From NCBI RefSeq assembly GCF_937616625.2, contig NC_065571.1, positions 41,818,651 through 41,882,650 on the forward strand: a stretch of DNA of 64,000 nt. The letters are read 5' to 3'. The notes below the pieces were generated by a model that was given only the letters and a program-made list of their open reading frames with translations, ran no database searches and was not told the origin of the DNA. Shown piece by piece: positions 11,822-22,899 of the stretch; within the stretch, counting starts at the first letter, position 1; each line of letters opens with the position of its first letter. Made by a program: the position numbers and the translations under genes. The stretch comes from Mercurialis annua. Its lineage: Eukaryota > Streptophyta > Magnoliopsida > Malpighiales > Euphorbiaceae.

Positions 11822-12730
11822 TTTACAGCATTGGTACCTTACTTCTTTATGTATATGATATTGTTATCATAGGCAGCGATCGACAAGGCATTTTAGAGCT
11901 AAAGCAGTTTCTTAAAGATTCTTATCATTTGAAAGATTTTAGAGCTCTCGCTTATTTTCTTAGATTAGAAGTTTCATACTCGCCACAGGGTATCCTTCTC
12001 ACTCAAATAAAATACATTGAAGACTTGCTCAAATTGGCCAACATTACGGATAATAATTTTAATTATGCATCAGTGGAACAAAACCTCAAGTTGAAGAAAG
12101 ATGATGGTGCACCGATTTCATATCCTACTTCATATTGACGCTTGGTGGGAAGTCCCATTTATCTCTGCAACAAGCGATATCTCATTTGTTGTCCAAGTTG
12201 TTAGTCAGTTTGTTCTCGAACCATAGAGGAATCATCTTTCAGCTCTACATCATTTTATTCTGTATCTTCATAGTACTTGTGATCGAGGCCTATTTTTCCC
12301 ATCTAATATTGTTCTTACTCTCACAACCTTTGCTGATGAATATTATACATGTTTTGTTGATACTCGGCGTTCGACTAATGGATTGTGTGTTTTTTGGGCG
12401 CTTCTCCCATTTTTTGGAAGTGTAATAAGGAGGATAAAGTCTCCAAATTCTCTATAAAGGCTGAATATTTGTCTTCAATTAGCTCAGAAATTGTATAACT
12501 TGGAATTTTTGTGTGGCTTGCACCCAACTAGTCACATTTTTTTGTGATAATACTAGTGCTATTAGCATCGCCACTAATCTAATGCACCATGAACATATTA
12601 AACACATCGAAGTTGATTGTCATTACATCTATGAATTGGTCCAAGATAAAATACACAATTTGGCATATATCTCTTCTCATGATTAAATTGCTGGCATGTT
12701 TACTAAGCCAATGTCATATGCCCGACATAC
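11822..12730 (+). pseudogene. Copia RT-RNase H remnant
   Basis: Recognisable Copia motifs in several frames: GSDRQGILELKQFL, LKDFRALAYFLRLEVSYS, GILLTQIKYIEDLLK, then RLVGSPIYL, and a 3' end with CHYIYELVQDK. Many stops. The YVDD motif is decayed to YVYD. Confidence 0.75.
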
Positions 12731-12993
12731 ATTTCTTATTAGCAAATTGATACTCTTTGACAACCATCATCAATTTGAGAAGGAATATCAAGAGGATAAG
12801 AATTAGTCTATAATCAGGGTTCAAAAGGAGAATATTTTAGTGTAAGATTTACGAGTTATTACTTACAGTCTTGTATCATTTAGGGCTATCATATTGTATA
12901 TACCATATATGAGAAGTAACTTGTTTATAAATAGACTTGTATAAGATATTGAAAATTATTCTTATTGCTCTATATATTAAAGGCCACATGATT

Positions 12994-13297
12994 AAAAAAA
13001 CATATTTTTCATACAAGTTTTATAGAAGTTCAAACTTTTTAATGTTGTCCAATTTGTCTTGAAACGCATGATTTCGTTTCAATTATGTTGAACTACGCGA
13101 TTTTACTTATGTGGCACTGATGTGTGGGATTGCCGCATCAGCGTCACATAGGCGTCACATCGGGAAAATCGCGTCGTTCGACATTATTGAAGCAAAAACA
13201 TACGTGAGGACGTTACATATAAAATTAAAAAGTTTGGAATTTTATGAAACTTTCATGAAAGGTTTGGCATTTTTTAGTTATTTTTCCTCAATTTAAT
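12994..13297. mobile_element. MULE-type MITE with perfect 9-bp duplication
   Basis: 304 bp. CACATGATT occurs immediately on both sides (12985-12993 and 13298-13306), a perfect 9-bp target duplication. The inner arms are inverted repeats: left CAAGTTTTATAGAAGTTCAAACTTTTTAAT matches the reverse complement of the right arm with a few changes. The centre contains a short GC-rich GCGTCACAT repeat. Confidence 0.8.
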
Positions 13298-13754
13298 CAC
13301 ATGATTCTAGCATTTGTTATCAAAATTATGATAAACCTTTACCGTGATTTTGTGTTTTCAAAATGATTGATTAAAATCTTGATTATTTGTCCTTTCAATT
13401 TTATATTCAAAAATCTGATTTTTAATAATTCTGAAATTAAAAATATTTTTATATATATATTTTCTGCATTTTTTTCTCGGTATTTATTGTCGTTGCGGCA
13501 TTTGGCTCCGGAATGAGTATCATTCGTGCCCTGCGAAACTGAACCATATGCAAAAGGAATGTGATGGAGTCGCTTATTCCTACAGTATGAAATGCTAAGG
13601 GCGCGCATGTACTGCTATCAGCATTGCTAATTCTGGTTTTAAGAGGAAAAAAAGGTCAATTTAGCCCTTACAATTTCGTTTCCTTACCAGTTCCTGTGGT
13701 CCACGCGTAATCATATAAAGATAAATCTTGGCAAAAAAAAGTATCATATAAGAA

Positions 13755-14030
13755 GGGAAAAGGGCCATTTATGCCCCTAACGTTTGCCTCAAGGATCAAG
13801 CAAGCCCTCAACGTTTAGAAAGGTTCACATAAACCCCCAACGTCTTAAAAAGTAAACAACTAGGCCCCCATTTTGACTTATAAATAAAACGTTGGGGGCC
13901 TGATTGTCAAAATTGGAGGGCCTGATTGTTCATTTTTCAAGAAATTAGGGGCATATTTGAACCTTTCTGGACGTTGAGGGCTTGCTTGATCCTGTAGGCA
14001 AACCTTAAAGGCATAAATGACCCCTTTCCC
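13755..14030. mobile_element. Fold-back MITE (MULE-type ends)
   Basis: 276 bp, almost entirely inverted repeat. Left GGGAAAAGGGCCATTTATGC...GGATCAAGCAAGCCCTCAACG; right reverse complement GGGAAAGGGGTCATTTATGC...GGATCAAGCAAGCCCTCAACG. Flanks ATATAAGAA and TATAGAGAA resemble each other with one indel but are not a clean duplication. Similar degraded wording continues at 14040-14100. Confidence 0.8.
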
Positions 14031-14209
14031 TATAGAGAAAAATCTGGCCTTGTAGTAAAAGGTCCAGTATGGTCCATTGAGTTTTTCATTTTTGCCAGAT
14101 TATCCATAAGTTCATATTCTTCCAATTAAATATGAAATAATTTACAGTTTAATTTGAATTTAAACCTTTTAATCCGTACTCATCCTGATAGATTATTAAG
14201 TCATAATTT

Positions 14210-15083
14210 TTGGGAGAGAAATATCAATTTTTGGGTCTTAATCTGTTATTTGAGCAGAATGGTAACGTTGGAGTCTTCGATCAAGACCAGCTGGTTTGGA
14301 AGCTTAGCAGTGGCGGGTTTTCAGCTGCCAGTATGGCCAAGCTGATTAATTCAGCAAATATAGTGAATGAGATTTCGGTTGTGATTTCAGCGGCAACATT
14401 GGGACGTTCAGCAGGTACAAGTAACTCCTCCTCGACTTCAAATAGTAATGCATCAGCTGTTTTTAGGGATAATTGGGATAGTGAAGCTCCTCCGAGAGTC
14501 AAGTTTTTCATGTGGACGGCTTTACATTATAGTACTCCAACTCTTTTCTTTCTTGCTTCGCGAAAAATTATTTCGGATACCAATTGTCGGTGTGGTGTTT
14601 ATGGTGATTTGGAGACACAAAATCATATTTTCTTGCATTGCATTTTTGTAAGAAAAACATGGTATGAGCTTTTCAAGAAATTGGGTGTTTCTTGGGTAAT
14701 GCCTTCATCTTTTGTCGATTTGTTTGGCTTAGTGGAATGCTATTATTTCTAAGAGAGGCTTTTGAAGCTTTGGACAACTATTTGGATTATCATTGTATGA
14801 GAAATTTGGAAGTGCCGTAATTATCGTGTTTTTCAGCATAAAGACTCGTCTACCATGGATGTAGTTTATAGAAGTTTTTATAGTGCCGTTTTTTATTACA
14901 AATGTAATCACCCGTCTTTTGTTTACTCCGGTTTAGACTTGTTTAGAAATCCGGATTCGATTTTTTTTTGTAATTTTCTTCTTCTATCTCAGAGTCGTAC
15001 CTTTTAGTGGCGTAAACTTTGAGTAGGGAAGTTTTTGCCACTTCTTGTAGCTTTCTATAAAATTCAATATTCATAAAAAAAAG
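14210..15083 (+). pseudogene. LINE 3' end with reverse-transcriptase zinc finger (zf-RVT)
   Basis: The reading frame has the plant LINE C-terminal signature: W....APPRVKFFMWTAL, then CRCGVYGDLETQNHIFLHC with spaced C/H residues, then W, as in zf-RVT domains that follow LINE reverse transcriptase. Later codons are interrupted by stops. The copy ends at an A-run (15076-15083) after a typical 3' UTR (TTTGAGTAGGGAAG, TTCTATAAAATTCAATATT). It is 5'-truncated, as usual for LINE insertions. Confidence 0.8.
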
Positions 15084-15084
15084 T

Positions 15085-16890
15085 CATAATACATGTCTTT
15101 TAAAGACAATTAATGAGATATCAATATAAAATATATTTATATTATAATTTTTTAATTTTTTTATGTATTTTTAATTTGACCTTTAATTGGTAATTGATTT
15201 ATATATACATAAGCTCAATCGGATTAGATTATTAATTTTTATTATGTGCTAATAAGTTATGATTAATAATAATTTTAGATCAAGTTGTTCAGTTTATTAT
15301 GTTTTTGGCCGATTTTATTGATTTTAAAACTGACAAGTAAGATGATACTATACGTGAAATAAAATAAAAAAGTTAAATATATGATAAGTAATAAGTACAG
15401 AAAAATATTGAGCAAAAAATAAAAAAAAATAAAAAAAATAAAAAAATAAAAGTTATTATAAAAAAATTAGAAAAATTATTCTAAAAAAAAAAAGAAAAGA
15501 AAAACAATTAGTATAAAATGTAAATTTTTCTGAAGGATAATAATTTTTTTTTGATAAAGATAGTAAAACATGTAAAAAGCTCTTCACTTTATTCAAGGAA
15601 ACACAAAACATCCGCCCTGTAATTTATTTTCTATCCTAAATTAAAAAAATTACAATCCTAATTATTCATTTATGTCAATAAATTTAAAATTATTATATTT
15701 CAATTCAATAGTTTAAAACAATATAATTGTATCTTACTTCTGAGTAAAAAATTAATTTATGTTATAAATTTGCGTATTTTAATAATTTATATTGATTTAG
15801 TAATGACAAATAATGAATTTGAAAAAAAAACTGCAACACATAAGTAATTTTACTATTATTATTATTTTATTTAATTGATATTAATTAGTAATTACAATTT
15901 AATTGATGATTCATAAATTGAATTTTTATTGTTTGATTGTTTTAAATTCAGCATAATTAACTTAATTTTTGTGTGTTTTACATAAATAAAAAATACGCTA
16001 TGTAAATCAATTTTATTTTGTTGAATTTTACATTAGTGGATTGATGAATAAATATGTAATTACTTTCATAAGTAAATTGTTCTGATTTTTTGTTTAATTT
16101 TTTGGATAAACAAAAAGAATATTTATTAAATTAAAAAAAGGGCCAACAAATCTTGATTCAAATTTCTCATAATCTTCTAAAGCAAGTAGTATTTTATAAA
16201 AGAAAATTCATAAAGAGTTTAATTTTGATGAATTTATTTTTGATATTCAAATTTGAAAATATAATAAAAAAATATGATACGATATCAAATTAACACAATT
16301 GTTAAAAAATTTGAGTCAACTATATAATTATGATTTTCTAAATAAATAAAAAAATATACAATGAGTTTTAAAGAAATATGATTAAATAAGGAGATATAAA
16401 GATATGCTTGGTAAAGAAATTTTAGAATATTTCACAAAAAAACGTAAAATTTACGGACAAACATTGCCACATTTTATATATTTATAATTTTTTTCATTTT
16501 TTTTGTTATAAAATTTAGCATATTTAATATATCTATCAGTATTTTTAAATGTCACTTCGTGATTTAAAATTTTAATTATGAAAATTATATTACTAATAGA
16601 GTTAGATTCTATTTTAGTAAAATGAAAAAGATAATACATGGGACTAAATCTATGAATAGTGACAAAAGTGACTAAATCTTGTAGATTGTTGTTTTGTCTG
16701 CCACAGTAATGCAAGTGGATTTGGCTATGATTGCTTGCTTGCTGTTCATATGGTTAGTATTCATAGACATTTTGATTCTACCTCTAATGTTCTGCATGAA
16801 ATAAAAGTGAAATCTTTTTTGTGGATGCATTCTGCATTTTTATGAAAATAAATAGTGATAGCATGAATTCTAATATTGAGGATCATATAA
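15085..16890. other. Very AT-rich DNA, no gene seen
   Basis: Long A/T runs, for example 15415-15520. No coding signature, terminal repeats or tandem array recognised. Confidence 0.5.
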
Positions 16891-16899
16891 TATAAAATT

Positions 16900-17659
16900 G
16901 GCCAAATCTTAAAAAAAATACTAAACCTTTGCAATCTTTGTCAGTTATAATCAAATCTTTTAAAATTTACAAATATAACTCAGTTTGGTAAATTATGTTC
17001 TTTTTATAGCCAATTTGAATCAAACCGATTTTTTTGCCAACATGACAACTATGCATATAAGATTAAAAAAAATTAATCACAATAAAATACCAAACCTTTA
17101 CATGTTGTGACATACTAAAAGGTTTAATCACAATAAAAAATCAAACCGATTTAAAAATGGCTATAAAATGAACATAATTTGTCAAACGGGTTATATTTGC
17201 AAATTTTAAAGGTTTAATTACTTAAAAACCACCCATCTTGAACTTTTTTTTCGTTTATACCATGACCTAGGAAAAAGTTCATTTATACCCTGACGTATGT
17301 GTTTATGTTTCACCTCTACCCCGAGGCACTAAATTAATCTCTTTTCATTTTAAAAAAAGTTCAAAATAGTCCTTCATTTAAAGAAAAATTCATTTCTAAT
17401 TAATCTCTAATTAGCTTAGGTTAAAAATGAAAAACTATTTTAAACTTTTTTCTTAATGAAAAGAGGTTAATTTAGTGCCTCGGGGTAGAGGTGAAACATA
17501 AATACATACGTCAGGGTATAAATGAACTTTTTCCTAGGTCATGGTATAAACAAAAAAAAAGTTCAAGGTGGGTGGTTTTTAAGTAATTAAGCCAATTTTA
17601 AAAGATTAGGTCATAACTGACAAAAATCGCAAAGGTTTGGTATTTGTTGAGGATTGGCC
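16900..17659. mobile_element. MULE-type MITE (outer element of a nested pair)
   Basis: Left GGCCAAATCTTAAAAAAAATACTAAACC and right reverse complement GGCCAATCCTCAACAAATACCAAACC are inverted repeats continuing for about 70 bp (CTTTGC..TTTGTCAGTTAT). Flanks TATAAAATT and AATAAAATT are 8/9 identical. A second MITE (17221-17583) sits inside its right half, which without it would be about 400 bp long. The centre repeats CCAAACC and CAATAAAA words. Confidence 0.78.
17221..17583. mobile_element. Fold-back MITE nested in the outer MITE
   Basis: 363 bp with arms over 150 bp long and nearly identical: CTTAAAAACCACCCATCTTG... and the reverse complement CTTAAAAACCACCCACCTTG..., continuing through CCTAGGAAAAAGTTCATTTA and ACCCCGAGGCACTAAATTAA. 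TAATTA occurs directly on both sides. High arm identity implies it is younger than its host. Confidence 0.88.
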
Positions 17660-17784
17660 AATAAAATTCCTAAAATACTAATTTAAGTTTTAATTATTAT
17701 ATTATAGTCATTAGAACTATTTATTTCATTTATCATTATTTATACGTCGAATGATATTAGAAATGACTACAACAATTTAAATAA

Positions 17785-18158
17785 GACTTAATCACCAAAA
17801 AGACACCCACCTTTTAGTCCCTTTTCAGTTGCACCCCAACGTTGCAATTTTATCAGCTGCACCCAAATTCGCACTTTTGGATCTCATTTCTATCATCAAA
17901 ATCAAATTGGACTTTTTTTCACTCGGAAAAAAATTCATAAAAATCATTATAAAGTATTTATTTGAACTCTTTTTCCATACAAAAAGTTAAAAATGAATGA
18001 CTTATTTTAATTTTTTTCAAATGGACAAGAGATCAATTTGTACTTGAGGGAGGAATTGAAACCTAAAGGTGCGAATTTAGGTGTAGCTAACAAAATTATA
18101 ACGTCAGGGTGCATTTAAAAAGGAGTTAAAAAGTAAGGGTTTTTTTGATAATTAAGCT
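17785..18158. mobile_element. MULE-type MITE with perfect 9-bp duplication
   Basis: 374 bp flanked by perfect TTTAAATAA duplications (17776-17784 and 18159-18167). Arms of about 100 bp: GACTTAATCACCAAAAAGAC... against the reverse complement AGCTTAATTATCAAAAAAAC..., sharing GCACCC(A/T)(A/G)ACGTT and CACC(C/T)AAATTCGCAC. Confidence 0.88.
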
Positions 18159-18492
18159 TTTAAATAAATATTATTAATATCACTTCATCCTTGTCTTCTC
18201 AGCATGTTACAGATATTAGAAAATATTTGATGAAAAAATATAGGCTTGAAACATCAATGAGACAGTGAGACCTAGTTTAATTAAAAGACTTAATGAAGAA
18301 AATGTTGTAGTATATAGGGATAATTACTAAAATAACTTTAAGGTAAAGCTTCATTAACTAAATTTTTCCTCATATTTTAAACATTTATTTTTAACGTCAG
18401 TTGAAGGTGTTAATTGACTTTTTTTTCCTCTAAAATTTATTTTAATCTCTAAACTTATTTTTCTTTCACAATACATTAAAAAAATTAGAGAT

Positions 18493-18755
18493 AAAGTCAT
18501 ATAAACCTCTAACATTTGTATTGATAATGATCTATACCTCATGATACGAAAAGGTGCATATGTACTTATAACGTTTTTAAATAGACTTTTTTAGATTCTC
18601 ACACTTAATACACTTAAGGATATATATGATTTTTTATAAAATGTTAGTATTTTAAGTTAGTCCATTTAAAAATGTTAGGGGCACTGTATGCACCTTTCCA
18701 AACCATGAGAATATAGATGATTCTGAAGTTAAATGTTGGGGGTATATATAATATT
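18493..18755. mobile_element. Fold-back MITE
   Basis: The left arm (ATATAAACCTCTAACATTT, then AATGATCTATA, GAAAAGGTGCATA) matches the reverse complement of the right arm (ATATATACCCCCAACATTT, AATCATCTATA, GGAAAGGTGCATA). The ends are approximate and no target duplication was identified. Confidence 0.65.
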
Positions 18756-18912
18756 TTTTAAAAAAAATTATAGAAATAAAAAAATTATAAAAATAAACAA
18801 AATGAAATACTTATTTCTAATTATATATAATAATAATTTATTATTATTTTAAAATAATTTATTAAAATGGGGATTTTTTTTCTCAAAAGTAGCATAATCT
18901 ATATTGATAGAA

Positions 18913-19650
18913 CTATACATTACAAAGATAATCCGCCTTAACTGAGTAGGCAAGATCATGAGCAACTGTATTAAAACGACGTTTAACATGTTGAACTATA
19001 GACTGATTAAACCAAGAACAGAGATGCCAAATATCATGACAGATACCCCAAGTATGATAATCCAACATAATGGCAGAATTAACAACCCGTGAAATCTGCA
19101 GAACGTCATCCTCGGAAATAACATTATGCGAACTACATGAAACAACCCAGTTCATAGATTCTCGTAAAACCAGAAACTCCAATATTCCCGGATCTCAAAT
19201 ATGTCTAAAGTAAGCATGAAAACGAGCAATAATAATTCTAAAAGAGTTTGTAGCAACCGTTGCAACAAAACCACATTTATGAATCAATGAAGTGGAAGCA
19301 TCGTAATTTACCTTAATAACTCCTATTGGTGGTTTGATCCATTCAGACTGAATAGGAGTCACAATGTTATCTAACGTAGTCAAAGATGTAGAAGAAACCA
19401 AATCTGAAAATTCCTGAAATGCTTCCACTGCTTCAGTTGCAACTTGATAAACTGTTTTCTCGTCATTCTCAAACAACTTCTTATTCCAATATTTCCAAAT
19501 AAACCAAAATTTAAAGCAACATAAATGTAAAACTTGCTTATACGGGTCTTGCTGAATTAAGAAAATTAAGTATTTCTTTTTTGTAAAAGTACCAAAACAA
19601 ATAAAAAAAATATTTATTTTCAGTGTACAAGTAAGCCGCAAATAACCCAT
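18913..19650 (-). pseudogene. LINE 3' end with RNase H-like domain (RVT_3)
   Basis: The minus strand reads a LINE tail: FWFIWKYWNKKLFE (linker typical before the domain), then WIKPPIGVIKVNYDAS with the conserved first Asp of the RNase H fold, then in another frame ESMNWVVSCSSHNVISE and HVKRRFNTVAHDLA. A frame change near 19190 and loss of the second catalytic Asp motif make it inactive. Confidence 0.8.
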
Positions 19651-20059
19651 AAAAGTCCAAAAGGGGTCATAATAAAAGTTTAAGAAATTGAACTAATTAC
19701 AATGTCTTAAAAATTTATGGGCGAATTGATAAATTTGACGAACTAAATTGACCATTCTAAAACCCTTGTAGCTTTAGAAGTTCTTTTTGATATTTTCAGA
19801 CACTAAAACAATCTTTTATCCATCTTTTTCATGGCATATATCATTAGTTCCGAATTTAATTAGTTAATTATCTAAGATAGACATTTAACCTAATCTAAAT
19901 ACATAATGGAGCAGTTTTAACCTAACTTATACTCTAGGAACTCTAACCCTAAACACTATAAATTCAGCCTTATGAAACCTTAGGCAGATGTGGTACCAGT
20001 ATGTAAGAAATCAAATATACAAACCCTAATTCTATTTTTTTTTGCCAAACCACGCCATC
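19651..20059. other. Intergenic, no gene seen
   Basis: Wording at 19655-19770 (GACTTTTATGGG, AATTGACCATTCT) resembles degraded MITE ends, but no partner end was found. Confidence 0.4.
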
Positions 20060-22880
20060 AAATATACACACACTGCACTCAATTTCAGGCCAAAAAACAA
20101 GTTTCTACACTTCAATCAGTCAAGAACACACTGCTACCTATTAATCCAGAGCTAGATTCAACATCTGGATCGCCATAAAACAATCCAAGAACTCATTATA
20201 GTATTTCTGAGGACATAATTTCATTCCTATCATATTTAAATATGCACATGTCAATTCTGTTTTGATTCTATTGTTTAGGTTGCATGTTTAGCCATAAACT
20301 GCCATAATTACTGTATTGCAATGGTTGCCATACTTTTATCATAGAAACATATTTTAGGGTTGTTTTTACTATTTTTATGTGTTTTTATCATTTTCGCATG
20401 ATATTTGGACCAAAAATCGGACCAAAGTGATACTGCCGGCGCCACCACAATGAAGTGGCGCTACCGCAAATTCTCTTGGCGCCGGCGCCAATTCTTCTAG
20501 TGTTAGTGTTCGTCTCTCCAGACCCTCTTCAGATCTTCAATTTGTAGTTGTACGCTTGTTTTTGTGTTTCTAAACTCGTTTGAGCTCGGAATTAGGCCCT
20601 GTTTGAGCCCACAGACATGTAATTAGTTGTAGAATTTATTTTTGTAATTTTCTGGACCTAGACCTAGCCAGATCAGCCTGCCACGTGAGATTCAGTGACT
20701 TCCATGTCATCACAGGCCTTGAAGCCCAAGCCCGCCACGATTAGAAACTTCCAGATGCTTAGCATGCAAGATTAGATACGAATTTAAATTAATTAATCTT
20801 AATGATTATAGTAAAAGCTAATCTTAATCCTAAAACTCTATCACTCCACAAACTTTCACCATCCCTGTACATCTCTAACTTTGATTAACAGACTCCTAAT
20901 ATAACTTAGACTCTAACTAGCACTACCCTAACTTAACCTATATATATAGGACTGCTAATCAGCCTAGCTAAAGGTCGGAAAAATTAATCACCAGAAAAGA
21001 ATACAAACCCGAAGAATCATTAATGTTGGTTGAACCCCCCTACATACACTAGATATTCAAAAATCTAGAAACGATTCAATCACTCAAGAACCCCCCGCAT
21101 CTCACTGATCCGAATCTAGATTCCACATCTGAATCACCGGAAAACGAGGTAAGGACTCAAAACGTACTTTTGAGAATCCATAAAATATATCTTATCACTT
21201 TTAATGATATTCCATTTATAACTGCTGATTTGGTATGTTTAGGATGCATGCTTAGTCTATTTTGTCTATTTTTGCTATAAACTGATGAAACTGCCATAAA
21301 CTGTCATAATTGCTAAATTTAATGCTATGATTTTCTTGAAAACATTTAGAAACATGTATTAGGCTTATTTTAACATGTTTTACACGTCATATCCAAATTT
21401 CATTCAATTCTGATGCTTAGAATGCATGTTAGGTTCAAATTTCCATGTTTTAGTGTTCTTAGTTGCTTTTCCATGATAGCCATAAAATCAGCTTAGAAAC
21501 TCATGTTTTAAGGTGTTTAATTCAGTTTTAGACATCATATTTCAATTTTAGTACTTTCCATAGTGTTTTCTTGTACGTTTGGCATGTTTTTTGAGCTGTT
21601 TTGCATGTTTCCCGAGCCCAAAAATTGCTCCTCGGACAAAGCCAGGATTGGCACTGCCGTCCATCCATTGTGCCGCCGTAACCATTGTGAAGTGGCGTCG
21701 CTTCCACTGCAAGTGGCGCCATTTTCTTTCTTTTCCCTGGCCCGGAATCGATTCCCAAATCCTTTGGACTCTAGTTTGACCTTGTTTTCGTGTTTCCGGG
21801 TTCGTTTGAACTAAGAATTGGGTCTCATTTTAGCTCACGTGTATATATATAACTGCAGAATCTTTTTTTAACTTGCAATGAACCTATCACAATTTATTTC
21901 GGGCCTTGAAGCCCAAACTTGCAATCTTCCAAGCTAACCAGGCCTTGAAGCCCACAACCGACAAAATCGGCAACTTCCAGAAGCCATTTCGGGTTTGTTT
22001 GAACTTGGAATCAACCCTAGTTCAAACAAGTGGATCCGTATTGACGATACAAAGGACGTACATGTTCTGACTGAGTTCAAATTCCGACTACCTTGACGGC
22101 CAAATTGCATCGCGTGCCAGGCACTCCGGTCTATAAGGTTTAAAAGTATTCTAACCTTGTATGCATATCCCATGCACAGTGTGTATGCTGATAATGTTTA
22201 AAATCTTTCCAAAAGCATGACAAATCCAATCATTAACAGGCTAAAGAACGAATCACGTTAATTTAGTAAATCCAGCAAATCTAGCAATTCACCTAAAAAT
22301 CTTAGGACTGCCATGAAAATGTAAATAGAGGTTGTGTAGGTTATTCAAGGTGACTAATAAATAAAATCAATCGCACCTAGACATCTGGTTTTTAGGCTTA
22401 AAATGATCTAGACCAGGCATTATCTGCTACATGATAGAAACCACTAGGGTTAGATGTATGCTTAGGAGTACTTGTTACTTGCCTCACATGCCATATCAAG
22501 TCATATGCGCGTCTTATATTGGGTCCCTTTACCGCTTTCATACATGTTTAATTTCCAGCAAATTATACCGTGAACTATATGAATGTCGAGATGGGATATA
22601 AACAAATATGTCCAGTGACCAACAATATAATCGATAAGCCAAGTACACGAGATTTGATAGAATGTCCACGAACTCAGTCTTTCGGTCCGGCATACGATAA
22701 TCTCACCCATAAGCGAGTGAGGTTATCTAGTCAGTAGAAAAGACATTTTCTAGCAGAGCTAGGTGGCGACTCCAAATTTTTCAAACCTTTCCAGAATAAA
22801 GATCATCCATAAGACTAAGCGAGCGTCCCCCTTCCCTGTGTTTTCAAACTTGATTTGTCGGCTTGGTTATCCTCTACAAA
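20060..22880 (+). repeat. Two diverged LTR-like segments in tandem, about 1.1-1.2 kb apart
   Basis: Matching landmarks occur in the same order twice: a GATTCAACATCTGGATC-type block (about 20154 and 21118), TAAACTG.CATAATT (about 20297 and 21298), a GAAGTGGCG block (about 20451 and 21690), TTTGTGTTTCTAAACTCGTTTGA (about 20560) against TTCGTGTTTCCGGGTTCGTTTGA (about 21787), and GGCCTTGAAGCCCA (20717, 21901, again 21941). GTGGCGACTCC at about 22763 resembles the tRNA-Arg-type primer site of Tat/Ogre Gypsy elements. This may be the LTR region of a Tat-like element with an internal duplication. No coding domains seen. Confidence 0.5.
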
Positions 22881-22899
22881 TTGGTTATTGGCATGCATT

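Larger units (their letters stand above)
11000..12980 (+). mobile_element. Internally deleted Copia relic
   Basis: A diverged LTR end (about 11000-11118, containing CATATTGTACATACCA and TATAAATAGACTTGTA) is followed by a degraded PBS (TCACGGTATACGAGC). A matching LTR at about 12842-12980 contains CATATTGTATATACCA and TATAAATAGACTTGTATAAG. Between them are a gag start (about 11290-11390, FNGINYVIWDIHF / VEGKW / MLDGSLQTP), a fold-back MITE, and an RT-RNase H remnant. Protease and integrase are deleted. The left LTR is only partly recognisable. Confidence 0.6.
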
